From NCBI RefSeq assembly GCF_003240585.1, contig NZ_PCDP01000038.1, forward strand, positions 310,001-374,000: 64,000 nucleotides of DNA. The letters run 5' to 3'. Both the position numbers and the translations under genes were made by a program. The DNA is from Arminella tubonensis. GTDB lineage: Bacteria > Pseudomonadota > Alphaproteobacteria > Rhizobiales > Rhizobiaceae. Positions within the stretch are counted from its first letter, which is position 1; each line of letters starts with the position of its first letter. Under the pieces are notes generated by a model. That model had not been told where the DNA came from, ran no database searches, and saw only the letters and a program-made list of their open reading frames with translations. Shown one piece after another: positions 54,068-62,722 of the stretch.

Positions 54068-54655
54068 ATGCGTATTGCCGGTGTTTTTGCGTGGGCATTT
54101 ATTGCTGTGATTAGTTCGAAAGAATCGAGCGCGGCGGCATCACTGCTCGAGGCGACGCGCTCGATCGGCGCGCCGGTCGGCTTCGTATCGGCATGCCATC
54201 GCTATTCCTGGCTATGCTCGAATAACTCCGGCCGGGAGATGTCGGATGCGGAGGCGCTCCCCCTGCTGAAGCGTGTAAATGGCCACGTGAACGCAACCGT
54301 GACGTCAGCAGACGATGTCGCCGTCTATGGAAAGCAAGATTTTTGGTCGCTGCCGACCAACGGACGAGGCGATTGCGAAGATTATGCGCTACAGAAAAAG
54401 AAGGACCTGATCGACGCAGGGTTCCGATCCGACCATCTGGCGATGACTGTCGTGCTCGATCGCAACGGGCGTAACCATGCGGTTCTGCTTGCCCGCCTGA
54501 AGGGCGGCGACTATGTGCTCGATAATCTCAGCAATGGCGTCCGATCCTGGGAGAGCACCGGCTATACATTCCTGGCGCGACAGAGCTTCGAAAACCAGCG
54601 GATGTGGAAAGTGATCCTCGCCGGGCCCCGCGCGCGTCAATTCCAGGGCGCCTGA
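54068..54655 (+). CDS. bacterial transglutaminase-like cysteine peptidase (BTLCP)
   Basis: 195 residues. N-terminal hydrophobic segment, likely a signal peptide ending near ESSAAA. Catalytic triad: Cys103 in GDCEDYAL, His137 in NHAVLLARL and Asp152 in YVLDNLSN. BTLCP peptidases include LapG, which cleaves adhesins at the cell surface. The neighbour is the repetitive secreted protein, divergent from it across 233 bp of AT-rich DNA. Confidence 0.88.
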   Translation: MRIAGVFAWAFIAVISSKESSAAASLLEATRSIGAPVGFVSACHRYSWLCSNNSGREMSDAEALPLLKRVNGHVNATVTSADDVAVYGKQDFWSLPTNGRGDCEDYALQKKKDLIDAGFRSDHLAMTVVLDRNGRNHAVLLARLKGGDYVLDNLSNGVRSWESTGYTFLARQSFENQRMWKVILAGPRARQFQGA

Positions 54656-54680
54656 ATTTAGCCTCCTTGCGATTTCGATC

Positions 54681-54708
54681 AACCTTGACTGCTCCGGCAG
54701 TCAAGGTT
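54681..54708 (+). terminator. hairpin between the BTLCP and GntR genes
   Basis: Perfect 12-bp arms AACCTTGACTGC and GCAGTCAAGGTT with loop TCCG. No T-run follows. It lies 25 bp after the peptidase gene and directly before the GntR operator, so it could end the peptidase transcript or be part of the operator region. Confidence 0.5.
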
Positions 54709-54739
54709 ATTCATAAAGTCATCGGATGACTTTATGAAT
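54709..54739. promoter_or_regulatory. 31-bp palindrome ahead of the GntR gene (probable operator)
   Basis: 15-bp arms around a single G, perfectly inverted: ATTCATAAAGTCATC and GATGACTTTATGAAT. It ends 7 bp before the GntR start and covers the usual ribosome-site position. GntR regulators bind inverted repeats, so autoregulation is likely. Confidence 0.7.
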
Positions 54740-54746
54740 TGAGCTC

Positions 54747-55424
54747 ATGCAACCTCTTGCCAGAACCAACCTTGCCGATACGGCCGTTGAAAGCATCCTT
54801 ACCGAGATCGTCGCCAAGCGATGGGCGCTCGGCGAGCGGCTGCCCAACGAAGCCGCGTTGTCCTCCATGCTTTCCGTCAGCAGAGGAACGGTCCGCGAGG
54901 CAGTTCGCGTTCTGGTCGCCCAGGGATATTTGGAGACGCGACAGGGTTCGGGCACCTATCTTCGCTCGACAATCGACCCCGTGCGCAACTTGAGCATGGC
55001 GAGGCGGGCGAGCCTTCGAGACCGTTTCGAGGCCCGTTGCGCGCTCGACGTCGAGGCTGCACGGCTCGCCGCTCTGCGACAGACGCCTGAGATTGTCGCC
55101 AAGCTCCGCGCCCTGTTGGTCGAGCGCGGAAACCACGGCGACCATCCCCGTGACGTGTTCGTCAGCCGCGATCTTGCCTTTCACACTGCCGTCATTGCTG
55201 CCTCCGGCAACAGGGCCATGATGGAAATCTATGACTTCTTTGCCGCATCGATTCAGGAGACGATCGAGGCGACGCTTAGCGACGATGTGCCCGAGCCTGA
55301 CATGCAGGCACATATCGACATCGTCGACGCCATTGCGTCCGGCGTTCCTGAAAAAGCCGACGCTGCGGTGCGCCGCTTCATGGCCCCCGTTATCGCGGCA
55401 CTGGACCGCTTGCTGCTGTCATGA
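54747..55424 (+). CDS. GntR-family (FadR/FCD-type) transcriptional regulator
   Basis: 225 residues. N-terminal wHTH: LTEIVAKRWALGERLPNEAALSSMLSVSRGTVREAVRVL. The C-terminal FCD domain has FEARCALDVEAARLAAL and metal-type residues in RDLAFHTAVIAASGN. It overlaps the MFS gene by ATGA, so the pair is an operon. A perfect palindrome precedes it. The ligand may be related to the transporter's substrate. Confidence 0.92.
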   Translation: MQPLARTNLADTAVESILTEIVAKRWALGERLPNEAALSSMLSVSRGTVREAVRVLVAQGYLETRQGSGTYLRSTIDPVRNLSMARRASLRDRFEARCALDVEAARLAALRQTPEIVAKLRALLVERGNHGDHPRDVFVSRDLAFHTAVIAASGNRAMMEIYDFFAASIQETIEATLSDDVPEPDMQAHIDIVDAIASGVPEKADAAVRRFMAPVIAALDRLLLS

Positions 55425-56716
55425 CGCTATCCATATCGAACGATCCCTTGCCCGTCGATTTCGTCGATCAACAACTAGTCGACGCGGAAGCGGACAGCAT
55501 GCCGGCTCCTCAGCTGCCGGCAATCCGTGGAATGGTTGGTCGCTTTATCCTCGGCGCCAGCCTCGTTCTCATCGCATTCAATTTGCGGCCGCTGTTTTCG
55601 AGTGCCTCCGCCCTGCTACCGGAAGTGCGGACGGAGCTTGGCCTGTCGGCGACGGGTGCCAGCCTGCTGACAACTCTGCCGGTCGTATGCCTTGGCTTGT
55701 TTTCGCCGCTTGCCCCGCGCCTTGCCCAGCGCTTCGGGTCGGAGCGGACGCTGCTTGGCGTACTTTTGCTGCTGGCGCTTGGGACGGCGATGCGCGGTCT
55801 GGAATCCATTCCGCTGCTCTTTGTCGGAACGGCGCTGGCAGGCGGCTGTATCGCGGTTGGCAACGTGCTTCTTCCGGGCCTCGTGAAACGGGATTTCGCC
55901 GACAGGGCGGCGCTTATGACCGGCTTCTACACAATGGCGCTTTGCGCCGGTGCCGCAAGTGCGGCCGGCCTCACACTACCCGCCGAACGCCTGCTCGGAA
56001 GCTCGCTTCCGGCGGCTCTCGCCGTTTGGGCCGCCCCCGCACTGCTGGTTGCGCTCATCTGGCTGCCGCAGGCATTCGCCGGAAAGATGCAGAGTGCCCG
56101 AGCCGGATTTCGCGTTGAGGGGCTCTGGAAGGACCCGACCGCCTGGAAGGTCACCCTGTTCATGGGCCTGCAATCGGCGCTTGCCTACTGCGTGTTCGGC
56201 TGGCTCGTGCCTATCCTTCGGGAGCGCGGACTTGACGGCGTGACGGCGGGGGCGATCGTCTCGGTTTCGGTGATGACGCAGGCCGCCGCGTGCCTTGTTG
56301 CGCCGCATCTCGCCATGCGTGGCAAGGACCAGCGCGTCATCAACGTTTCTCTCGGTGCCATGGCGGTTGCGGCACTTTTCGGCCTGTTGTTCGCGCCGTT
56401 GTCGACGGTCTGGGTCTGGGCAGTGCTGCAAGGCATCGGCCAGGGCGGGTTGATCGCCGTCGCTATGATTGCGATCGTGCTGCGCTCCCGCGACGCTCAC
56501 GTCGCCGCGCATCTTTCCGGCATGGCGCAATGCGTCGGTTATCTGCTTGCAGCGCTCGGCCCCCTTATCGTTGGCCTCATTCGTAGCTGGACGGGCAGCT
56601 TCGCGCCGAGCGCAATTCTCTTCGGCCTCATCGGCCTCGGGGTGGCACTTGCCGGCTGGGGCGCCGGTCGGGCGCGCTACGTCGGCGCACGGACGATCGA
56701 GATAAAGGCGACCTGA
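55421..56716 (+). CDS. MFS transporter, CynX/NimT-like
   Basis: 431 residues with 12 hydrophobic helices. The CynX-type start FNLRPLFSSASALLPEVRTELGLSATGASLLTTLPV is visible. CynX relatives are linked to cyanate or nitroimidazole transport; the substrate here is unknown. Translationally coupled to the GntR gene. Confidence 0.87.
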   Translation: MTLSISNDPLPVDFVDQQLVDAEADSMPAPQLPAIRGMVGRFILGASLVLIAFNLRPLFSSASALLPEVRTELGLSATGASLLTTLPVVCLGLFSPLAPRLAQRFGSERTLLGVLLLLALGTAMRGLESIPLLFVGTALAGGCIAVGNVLLPGLVKRDFADRAALMTGFYTMALCAGAASAAGLTLPAERLLGSSLPAALAVWAAPALLVALIWLPQAFAGKMQSARAGFRVEGLWKDPTAWKVTLFMGLQSALAYCVFGWLVPILRERGLDGVTAGAIVSVSVMTQAAACLVAPHLAMRGKDQRVINVSLGAMAVAALFGLLFAPLSTVWVWAVLQGIGQGGLIAVAMIAIVLRSRDAHVAAHLSGMAQCVGYLLAALGPLIVGLIRSWTGSFAPSAILFGLIGLGVALAGWGAGRARYVGARTIEIKAT

Positions 56717-56807
56717 GGATCGAGGCAGCGCAGCCTCTGTCATGGCCTTCGCCCACCCCGGTCGATTTTCCCTTGTTTCCACGACGACCCGACATAGATA
56801 GAGCACT

Positions 56808-57602
56808 ATGTCTTACGATCTACAACGCGAGAAAGGTGCCGCACGCCCGGCGCCTTCGGAAGAATTGGCGCTGAGCGCGCTGTCGCTCGATCCTCATGAT
56901 TGGGCGCTATTTCTAGATATCGACGGCACACTTCTCGATCTTGCGGAAACACCGGAATCGATCGTCGTCCCGGCCTCGCTTCCCTTCGATCTTGGCGCCT
57001 TGTCGCAGAAACTCGGCGGTGCCCTGGCGCTGGTGACGGGAAGGTCTCTGTCATTCGTCGATCCGCTGTTCTCGCCCTTTCGTTTTCCTGTCGCCGGCCT
57101 CCACGGCGCCGAGCGGCGAGATGCAGCGGGTCATCTCACGCGAGTGCCGATCTCTGCAGACTTTGCAGAGATGAAGCGCGCTATCGCCGTCGAGGCCGAG
57201 CGCTGGGCTGGGGTTCTGGTCGAGGACAAGGGGGCCGCGGTCGCTGCGCATTACCGCCTCGCACCGGAATACCGGGCCGAGGTGGAGGCGATGATGCAAC
57301 GTTATTTTGCCAAGGCAGGTCCAGACTGGGCGCTTCAGCACGGCAAGATGGTCGTCGAGATACGGCCCGCCAGGGCAGACAAGGGCCAAGCTGTCGAAGC
57401 CTTTCTTGCCGAGGCACCGTTCAAAGGCCGCCGCCCGCTCGCGATTGGCGACGATGTCACCGACGAGGCGATGTTCCACGCCGTAAACCGGGTCGGCGGA
57501 CACTCGCTGCGCGTCGGTTCACCGGGGCAGCAGACGCATGCCCGCGGCCTTATCTCTTCGCCTGCAATTCTTCGCCGGACCATCTCAACCTTAGTCTCGT
57601 GA
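56808..57602 (+). CDS. otsB: trehalose-6-phosphate phosphatase
   Basis: 264 residues, HAD hydrolase. Motif I FLDIDGTLLDLAETP with Asp37 nucleophile and Asp39 acid/base; motif III and IV region AIGDDVTDEAMFHAV. It dephosphorylates trehalose-6-phosphate to trehalose. Precedes otsA by 41 bp, so they probably form an osmoprotectant operon. Confidence 0.94.
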   Translation: MSYDLQREKGAARPAPSEELALSALSLDPHDWALFLDIDGTLLDLAETPESIVVPASLPFDLGALSQKLGGALALVTGRSLSFVDPLFSPFRFPVAGLHGAERRDAAGHLTRVPISADFAEMKRAIAVEAERWAGVLVEDKGAAVAAHYRLAPEYRAEVEAMMQRYFAKAGPDWALQHGKMVVEIRPARADKGQAVEAFLAEAPFKGRRPLAIGDDVTDEAMFHAVNRVGGHSLRVGSPGQQTHARGLISSPAILRRTISTLVS

Positions 57603-57643
57603 ATTTTAAGAACTTGTCGCATTGCCTATGAAAGGAATTTTCA

Positions 57644-59017
57644 ATGAGCCGTCTCGTCATCGTTTCCAACCGTGTGCCAGTGCCGGAAAAGGGCGGGATC
57701 GTCCCCGCCGGCGGGCTTGCCGTGGCGCTGAAGGCCGCTTTGGAAGAGCGCGGCGGAATCTGGATGGGGTGGTCGGGCAAATCAAGCGGCGAAAGCGAGC
57801 CGGAGCCACTGACGGTGACCCAGCAGGGCAAGATCGGCTATGCGCTGACAGACCTGACAGACACGGATGTCGAGGAATATTACCACGGCTTTGCCAACCG
57901 GGTTCTCTGGCCGATCTGTCACTACAGGCTGGATCTGGCCGAGTATGGCCGCAAGGAGATGGCAGGCTACTTTCGCGTCAACCGCTTCTTCGCCCACCGC
58001 CTCGCCCCGCTCATCCAGCCGGACGACGTCATCTGGGTTCATGACTACCACATGATCCCCCTGGCCGCCGAGTTGCGACAGATGGGCTTCAAAAACAAGA
58101 TCGGCTTTTTCCTGCACATTCCCTGGCCGCCCGCCGATGTTCTCTTCACCATGCCTGTGCATGAGGAAATCATGCGCGGGCTGTCGCACTATGATCTCGT
58201 CGGCTTCCAGACCGACCACGACCTGGAGAATTTTGCAGGCTGCCTGAGGCGAGAAGGGATCGGCGACGAGGTCGGCGACGGCAAATTCAGTTCACACGGA
58301 CGAACTTTCGGAGGCGGTGCCTATTCGATCGGTATCGAGACTGCGGCATTCGCCGAATTTGCGAAACGGGCGTCGAGCAACATCATGGTTCGCAAGGCAC
58401 GACAGAGCGTCGAAGGCCGGGACCTCATCATCGGTGTCGATCGGCTGGACTATTCCAAGGGTCTGACTCAGCGCATCGATGCCTTTGAACGCTTCATCCT
58501 GGCCAATCCGGGGCAGCAGGGGCGCGTCACCTACCTGCAGATCACACCGAAATCCCGTTCCGAGGTTCCGGAATATGAGTCCATGCAGCGCATGGTGGCC
58601 GAACAGGCAGGCCGGGTAAACGGCGCGATCGGCACCGTTGACTGGGTACCTATCCGCTACATCAATCGCTCGATCGGGCGCAATGTACTCGCCGGTCTGT
58701 ACAGGTTGGGCAAGGTTGGGCTCGTGACCCCGTTGCGCGACGGCATGAACCTCGTCGCCAAGGAATATGTCGCGGCCCAGGATTCCGAGGATCCCGGCGT
58801 GCTCGTGCTCTCACGCTTCGCCGGAGCTGCCCGTAAGCTTGACGGCGCCCTCCTCGTCAACCCCTACGATGTCGACGCGACGGCGAACGCGATCGCCCGT
58901 GCACTTTCGATGCCGGCCGAAGAACGCCGCCAAAGGTGGCAGGGGATGATGACGCATCTTCTGGAGCACGACGTCTCGCGCTGGTGCGACGATTTCCTCG
59001 CCGATCTTGCGGCCTGA
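57644..59017 (+). CDS. otsA: trehalose-6-phosphate synthase
   Basis: 457 residues, GT20 family. N-terminal VIVSNRVPVPEKGGIVPAGGLAVAL, mid-domain VHDYHMIPLAAELRQMG, LIIGVDRLDYSKGLTQRIDA and TPLRDGMNLVAKEYVAAQ. It joins UDP-glucose and glucose-6-phosphate. An AAGGA ribosome site precedes the start. Forms trehalose with OtsB; trehalose is a known rhizobial osmoprotectant. Confidence 0.95.
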   Translation: MSRLVIVSNRVPVPEKGGIVPAGGLAVALKAALEERGGIWMGWSGKSSGESEPEPLTVTQQGKIGYALTDLTDTDVEEYYHGFANRVLWPICHYRLDLAEYGRKEMAGYFRVNRFFAHRLAPLIQPDDVIWVHDYHMIPLAAELRQMGFKNKIGFFLHIPWPPADVLFTMPVHEEIMRGLSHYDLVGFQTDHDLENFAGCLRREGIGDEVGDGKFSSHGRTFGGGAYSIGIETAAFAEFAKRASSNIMVRKARQSVEGRDLIIGVDRLDYSKGLTQRIDAFERFILANPGQQGRVTYLQITPKSRSEVPEYESMQRMVAEQAGRVNGAIGTVDWVPIRYINRSIGRNVLAGLYRLGKVGLVTPLRDGMNLVAKEYVAAQDSEDPGVLVLSRFAGAARKLDGALLVNPYDVDATANAIARALSMPAEERRQRWQGMMTHLLEHDVSRWCDDFLADLAA

Positions 59018-59123
59018 TCCTCACCATATCTGCTGCGTGCCGACCCGTGCTGGCACCTTGCGGACGAGTGCTCTGCCGGTGCATGATCGGGCCATTGCAG
59101 AGGCGGCTTGCGGAACTTCGATC

Positions 59124-59696
59124 TTGGTAGACAGCGAACGAAAGAAAATGGCGGCCGGGGAATGGTATTGCTGCCTCGACGCCGAGCTCGATGCCTTGCG
59201 CCAGAAGGCGCGAGCGGCAATCCACCAGCACAACAGCTTGCCGCCCCTTCAGCGCGGAAATATTGCACCCGACCTTGCGGCCCTGTTTGCCGAGGTCGCT
59301 CAGGACGCGTTCATCGAAGCGCGGTTCCACTGCTCCTATGGCATGAATATCCATCTCGGCCGGCGGGCCTATCTCAACGCGGGCTGTACCATTCTCGACA
59401 GCGCGCCGGTGCGGATCGGCGATGGCGCCATGCTCGGCCCAGGCGTACAAATCTACTGTTCGGAGCATCATCAGGATGTGGCGCTGCGCAGGAGCGGAAT
59501 GGAAATCGCCCGGCCTGTGGAAATCGGCAACGATGTGTGGATCGGCGGTGGCGCCATCATCCTTGGTGGAGTGACGATTGGCGAGGGCGCCATTGTCGGA
59601 GCCGGCGCAGTAGTGACACGCAATGTTGCGGCGGGCACGACCGTAGTCGGCAATCCGGCGCGGCAGCATCGCCAGACCATCGAGCCCGACGGATAA
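59124..59696 (+). CDS. maltose O-acetyltransferase-like sugar acetyltransferase
   Basis: 190 residues. N-terminal maltose acetyltransferase domain (SERKKMAAGEWYCCLDAELDALRQKA), then hexapeptide repeats forming a left-handed beta helix (APVRIGDGAMLGPGVQIYC, IGNDVWIGGGAIILGGVTIG). It acetylates a sugar with acetyl-CoA. Because the Mac domain needs SERKKMAAGE, the TTG at 59124 is preferred over the ATG at 59148. Follows otsA. Confidence 0.85.
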   Translation: MVDSERKKMAAGEWYCCLDAELDALRQKARAAIHQHNSLPPLQRGNIAPDLAALFAEVAQDAFIEARFHCSYGMNIHLGRRAYLNAGCTILDSAPVRIGDGAMLGPGVQIYCSEHHQDVALRRSGMEIARPVEIGNDVWIGGGAIILGGVTIGEGAIVGAGAVVTRNVAAGTTVVGNPARQHRQTIEPDG

Positions 59697-59711
59697 CGAG
59701 TTACGGGCCGG

Positions 59712-61295
59712 TCACGCCGCCTTGATGGCGTGATATTCCTTGATGGCGACCATCTTGATTGCCGGGTAGCGCTCGGCCTCGTAGCGCAACGAAAAGCCGT
59801 CCTGTGCCAGGAAGACGGGATCGCCATCGAGATCTCGGGCAATATCGCCGCGGCGTGCAGTGACGAATTTGTCGAGGTCGCCCGGCTGATCCGCAGACAC
59901 CCAGCGGCAGACCGAGAAACGCGACATTTCAAAAGACACCGGCAGGCCGTATTCGCCCTGAAGCCGCTCCTTCAGCACGTCAAGCTGGAGCGCACCGACG
60001 ACCCCGACGATGGCGGGAGAACCATCTTCCGGCGAAAACAGCTGGACGACGCCTTCCTCGGCCATCTGCTGCAGCGCTTCCTTCAGCTTCTTTGCCTTCA
60101 TCGCGTCTTCGAGGCGGACGCGGCGCAGGATTTCAGGAGCAAAATTCGGCACGCCCTGGAAGACGAGGTCTTCGCCTTCCGTCAGCGTATCGCCGATGCG
60201 CAGGGTGCCGTGGTTCGGAATGCCGACGACGTCGCCGGCAAAGGCGGTATCGGCAATGTGGCGCTGCGAGGCGAAGAAAAATTGCGGCGCCGACAGGCCC
60301 ATCGGCTTGCCCGTCCGCGACAGACGAGCCTTCATGCCGCGCTCGAGCTTGCCCGAGCACACGCGAACGAAGGCGATGCGGTCGCGATGGTTCGGATCCA
60401 TATTCGCCTGGATCTTGAAGACGAAGGCGGTCATTTTTTCGTCCGTCGCCTGCACGGTGCGCGTATCTGCGACCTGCGCGCGCGGCGGCGGCGCGAATTC
60501 GCCGAGGGCATTGATAAGGTCACGGACGCCGTAATTGCGCAGCGCCGAGCCGAAGAACACCGGCGTCAGGTGGCCTTCCAGGAAAGCTTCGCGATCGAAA
60601 GGACGGCAGGCGTCGCGGGCAAGCTCGAGCTCTTCGACAAAATGCTGGCGTTCGTTTTCCGGCAGCCGATCGGCGATCGCCTGGGGACCGTTGACCGGCG
60701 TCGTCTGCGCTTCGGTATCGGAGCCGCGCACCTCGTTCTTGGCCAGATGATAGGTGCCGCAGAAGCTCCTGGCGCGACCAATCGGCCAGGTGATCGGCGC
60801 CGTATCAAGCGCCAGCTTCTGCTCGACCTCATCGAGGATTTCAAAGGTGTCGCGGCTTTCGCGGTCCATCTTGTTGACGAAGGTGATGATCGGGATATCA
60901 CGCAGACGGCAGACTTCGAACAGCTTCAAGGTCCGTGGCTCGATGCCCTTGGCGGCGTCGATGACCATGACTGCGGCGTCCACGGCGGTCAGCGTCCGGT
61001 AGGTATCGTCGGCGAAATCTTCGTGGCCCGGCGTGTCCAGCAGATTGAAAACGACGTCGTTGTATTCGAAGGTCATCACAGAGGTGACGACCGAGATGCC
61101 GCGCTCGCGCTCGATCTTCATCCAGTCCGAGCGGGTCTGGATACGATCCTTCTTGGCCTTGACCTCGCCGGCGAGCTGGATGGCGCCGCCGAACAGCAGT
61201 AGCTTTTCGGTCAGCGTCGTCTTACCCGCGTCCGGATGCGAGATAATAGCAAATGTGCGGCGGCGGGAGACCGCCTCGGCGAGACTTTCGGCCAT
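59712..61295 (-). CDS. prfC: peptide chain release factor 3
   Basis: 527 residues, translational GTPase. G1 ISHPDAGKTTLTEKLL, G3 LLDTPGHEDFADDTYR, G4 TFVNKMDRES. RF3 recycles RF1 and RF2 from the ribosome after termination. The full family length is present. The large opposite-strand frame through it is a shadow. Confidence 0.96.
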   Translation of the reverse strand: MAESLAEAVSRRRTFAIISHPDAGKTTLTEKLLLFGGAIQLAGEVKAKKDRIQTRSDWMKIERERGISVVTSVMTFEYNDVVFNLLDTPGHEDFADDTYRTLTAVDAAVMVIDAAKGIEPRTLKLFEVCRLRDIPIITFVNKMDRESRDTFEILDEVEQKLALDTAPITWPIGRARSFCGTYHLAKNEVRGSDTEAQTTPVNGPQAIADRLPENERQHFVEELELARDACRPFDREAFLEGHLTPVFFGSALRNYGVRDLINALGEFAPPPRAQVADTRTVQATDEKMTAFVFKIQANMDPNHRDRIAFVRVCSGKLERGMKARLSRTGKPMGLSAPQFFFASQRHIADTAFAGDVVGIPNHGTLRIGDTLTEGEDLVFQGVPNFAPEILRRVRLEDAMKAKKLKEALQQMAEEGVVQLFSPEDGSPAIVGVVGALQLDVLKERLQGEYGLPVSFEMSRFSVCRWVSADQPGDLDKFVTARRGDIARDLDGDPVFLAQDGFSLRYEAERYPAIKMVAIKEYHAIKAA

Positions 61296-61383
61296 GAGAT
61301 TATCCTGTGAATTGCCGCGTATCTAGCGATTCAAGCGGGATATTGCAATTGACCTCAGACGCTCAGGCGCAAAGTAATGCCGC

Positions 61384-61854
61384 ATGACCCTCATCATCGA
61401 CACCCGACCGACCCTCAGCCTCATCCGCCTGCCGCATGGCGCCGGACTGGACCTGCCTGCCTACGAGACAAAGGGGGCGGCCGGAATGGATCTGCGCGCC
61501 GCCGTCGAAGAGGATAAACCGCTGACGATCCAGCCCGGCAAGCGCGCGCTGGTGCCGACCGGGCTGATCTTCGAGATTCCCGAGGGGTTCGAAGGCCAGA
61601 TCCGCCCACGCTCGGGTCTTGCCTTCAAGCACGGCATCACCTGCCTCAACACGCCCGGAACGATCGACAGCGACTATCGCGGCGAGGTGAAGGTGCTGTT
61701 GATCAACCTCGGCGAGGAACCCTTCGAGATCACCCGAGGCATGCGGATCGCCCAGATGGTGATCGCGCCGGTCGTGCAGGCGCAAGTGTCCGAGATCACC
61801 GCAGGGACCGAAACAATGCGCGGCGCCGGCGGATTCGGATCGACGGGGGTGTGA
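61384..61854 (+). CDS. dut: dUTP diphosphatase
   Basis: 156 residues, trimeric dUTPase. Motifs 1 to 5 are present: AAGMDLRAAV, RPRSGLAFKHG, NTPGTIDSDYRGEVKVLLIN, RIAQMVIAPV and the C-terminal RGAGGFGSTGV arm. It removes dUTP to prevent uracil in DNA. In many rhizobia it follows coaBC; here coaBC is 11 kb away. Confidence 0.96.
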   Translation: MTLIIDTRPTLSLIRLPHGAGLDLPAYETKGAAGMDLRAAVEEDKPLTIQPGKRALVPTGLIFEIPEGFEGQIRPRSGLAFKHGITCLNTPGTIDSDYRGEVKVLLINLGEEPFEITRGMRIAQMVIAPVVQAQVSEITAGTETMRGAGGFGSTGV

Positions 61855-61971
61855 CGTGAGGCGCTGCCGGCGACGTCCGGCGGCCCTGCTTGCGCCAGGT
61901 GAGCTGGCCCGACGCCATATTGCAGGTTGCACGGCAGCCGGCTAGAACAGAAAAAAACGGCGGAGGAAACG

Positions 61972-62592
61972 ATGATGACGCTTGCCAGCCTGCTTGCCTA
62001 TTGTGGCGCGCTGTTCATTGCAGCCGCTATCCCTGGCCCAGGGATCACGGCGATCGTCGCGCGCGCGCTCGGTTCCGGTTTCCGCGAGACCTTTTTCATG
62101 GGGTTGGGGCTGGTTCTCGGAGACATGACCTATCTGACCGCCGTCATCCTCGGCCTTGCTTTCGTGGCACAAGCCTTCACTGAGGTGTTCGTCGTTATCA
62201 AGATCGCCGGTGCGATCTATCTCGGTTATATCGCGTGGAAACTCTGGACTGCCGGCCTGCTGCCGCAGGAGATCACGGCGCGGAAATCTTCAGGCATAGG
62301 GATGTCGTTTCTTTCGGGCCTTCTGGTGACGCTCGGCAACCCCAAGACCATGCTGTTCTATATTGCGCTGGTGCCGACGCTGATCGATATCAATGCTGTT
62401 GGTCCCAAGGAATATGCCGTGCTGCTGGCCGCTACCTTCGCCGTGCTTCTTGTCGTGCTGGTGCCCTATATGATGCTGGCGTCGCGGGCACGGACGCTTT
62501 TGAAGAGGCCGCGCGCGCTGCAGGTGCTGAACCGCGTCGCCGCGAGCATTCTGGCAGGCACCGCAGCCTTCATAGCGACACGCGCCGCATGA
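61972..62592 (+). CDS. LysE/RhtB-family exporter
   Basis: 206 residues with six hydrophobic segments. Family motifs AAIPGPGITAIVARALGSG and LLVTLGNPKTMLFYIALVP. Exports an amino acid or similar metabolite. CGGAGGAAACG lies before the ATG pair. The upstream 117 bp have no other gene. Confidence 0.88.
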   Translation: MMTLASLLAYCGALFIAAAIPGPGITAIVARALGSGFRETFFMGLGLVLGDMTYLTAVILGLAFVAQAFTEVFVVIKIAGAIYLGYIAWKLWTAGLLPQEITARKSSGIGMSFLSGLLVTLGNPKTMLFYIALVPTLIDINAVGPKEYAVLLAATFAVLLVVLVPYMMLASRARTLLKRPRALQVLNRVAASILAGTAAFIATRAA

Positions 62593-62722
62593 AATAACCT
62601 TCCGCTCCAGGGCATCAACGAAGATTTTTTTCCCAATCGACTCCCGCCGGTTGGAGCAACGCATACTGGCTTACCGTTGGGTTTGACCCTATTCTGCCGC
62701 AGATTAAAAAAGGGAGAGCGTA

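Noticed and set aside
59730..61202. A 490-codon frame on the plus strand opposite prfC.
   Set aside because: It is the shadow of prfC in high-GC DNA; no motifs and no ribosome site.
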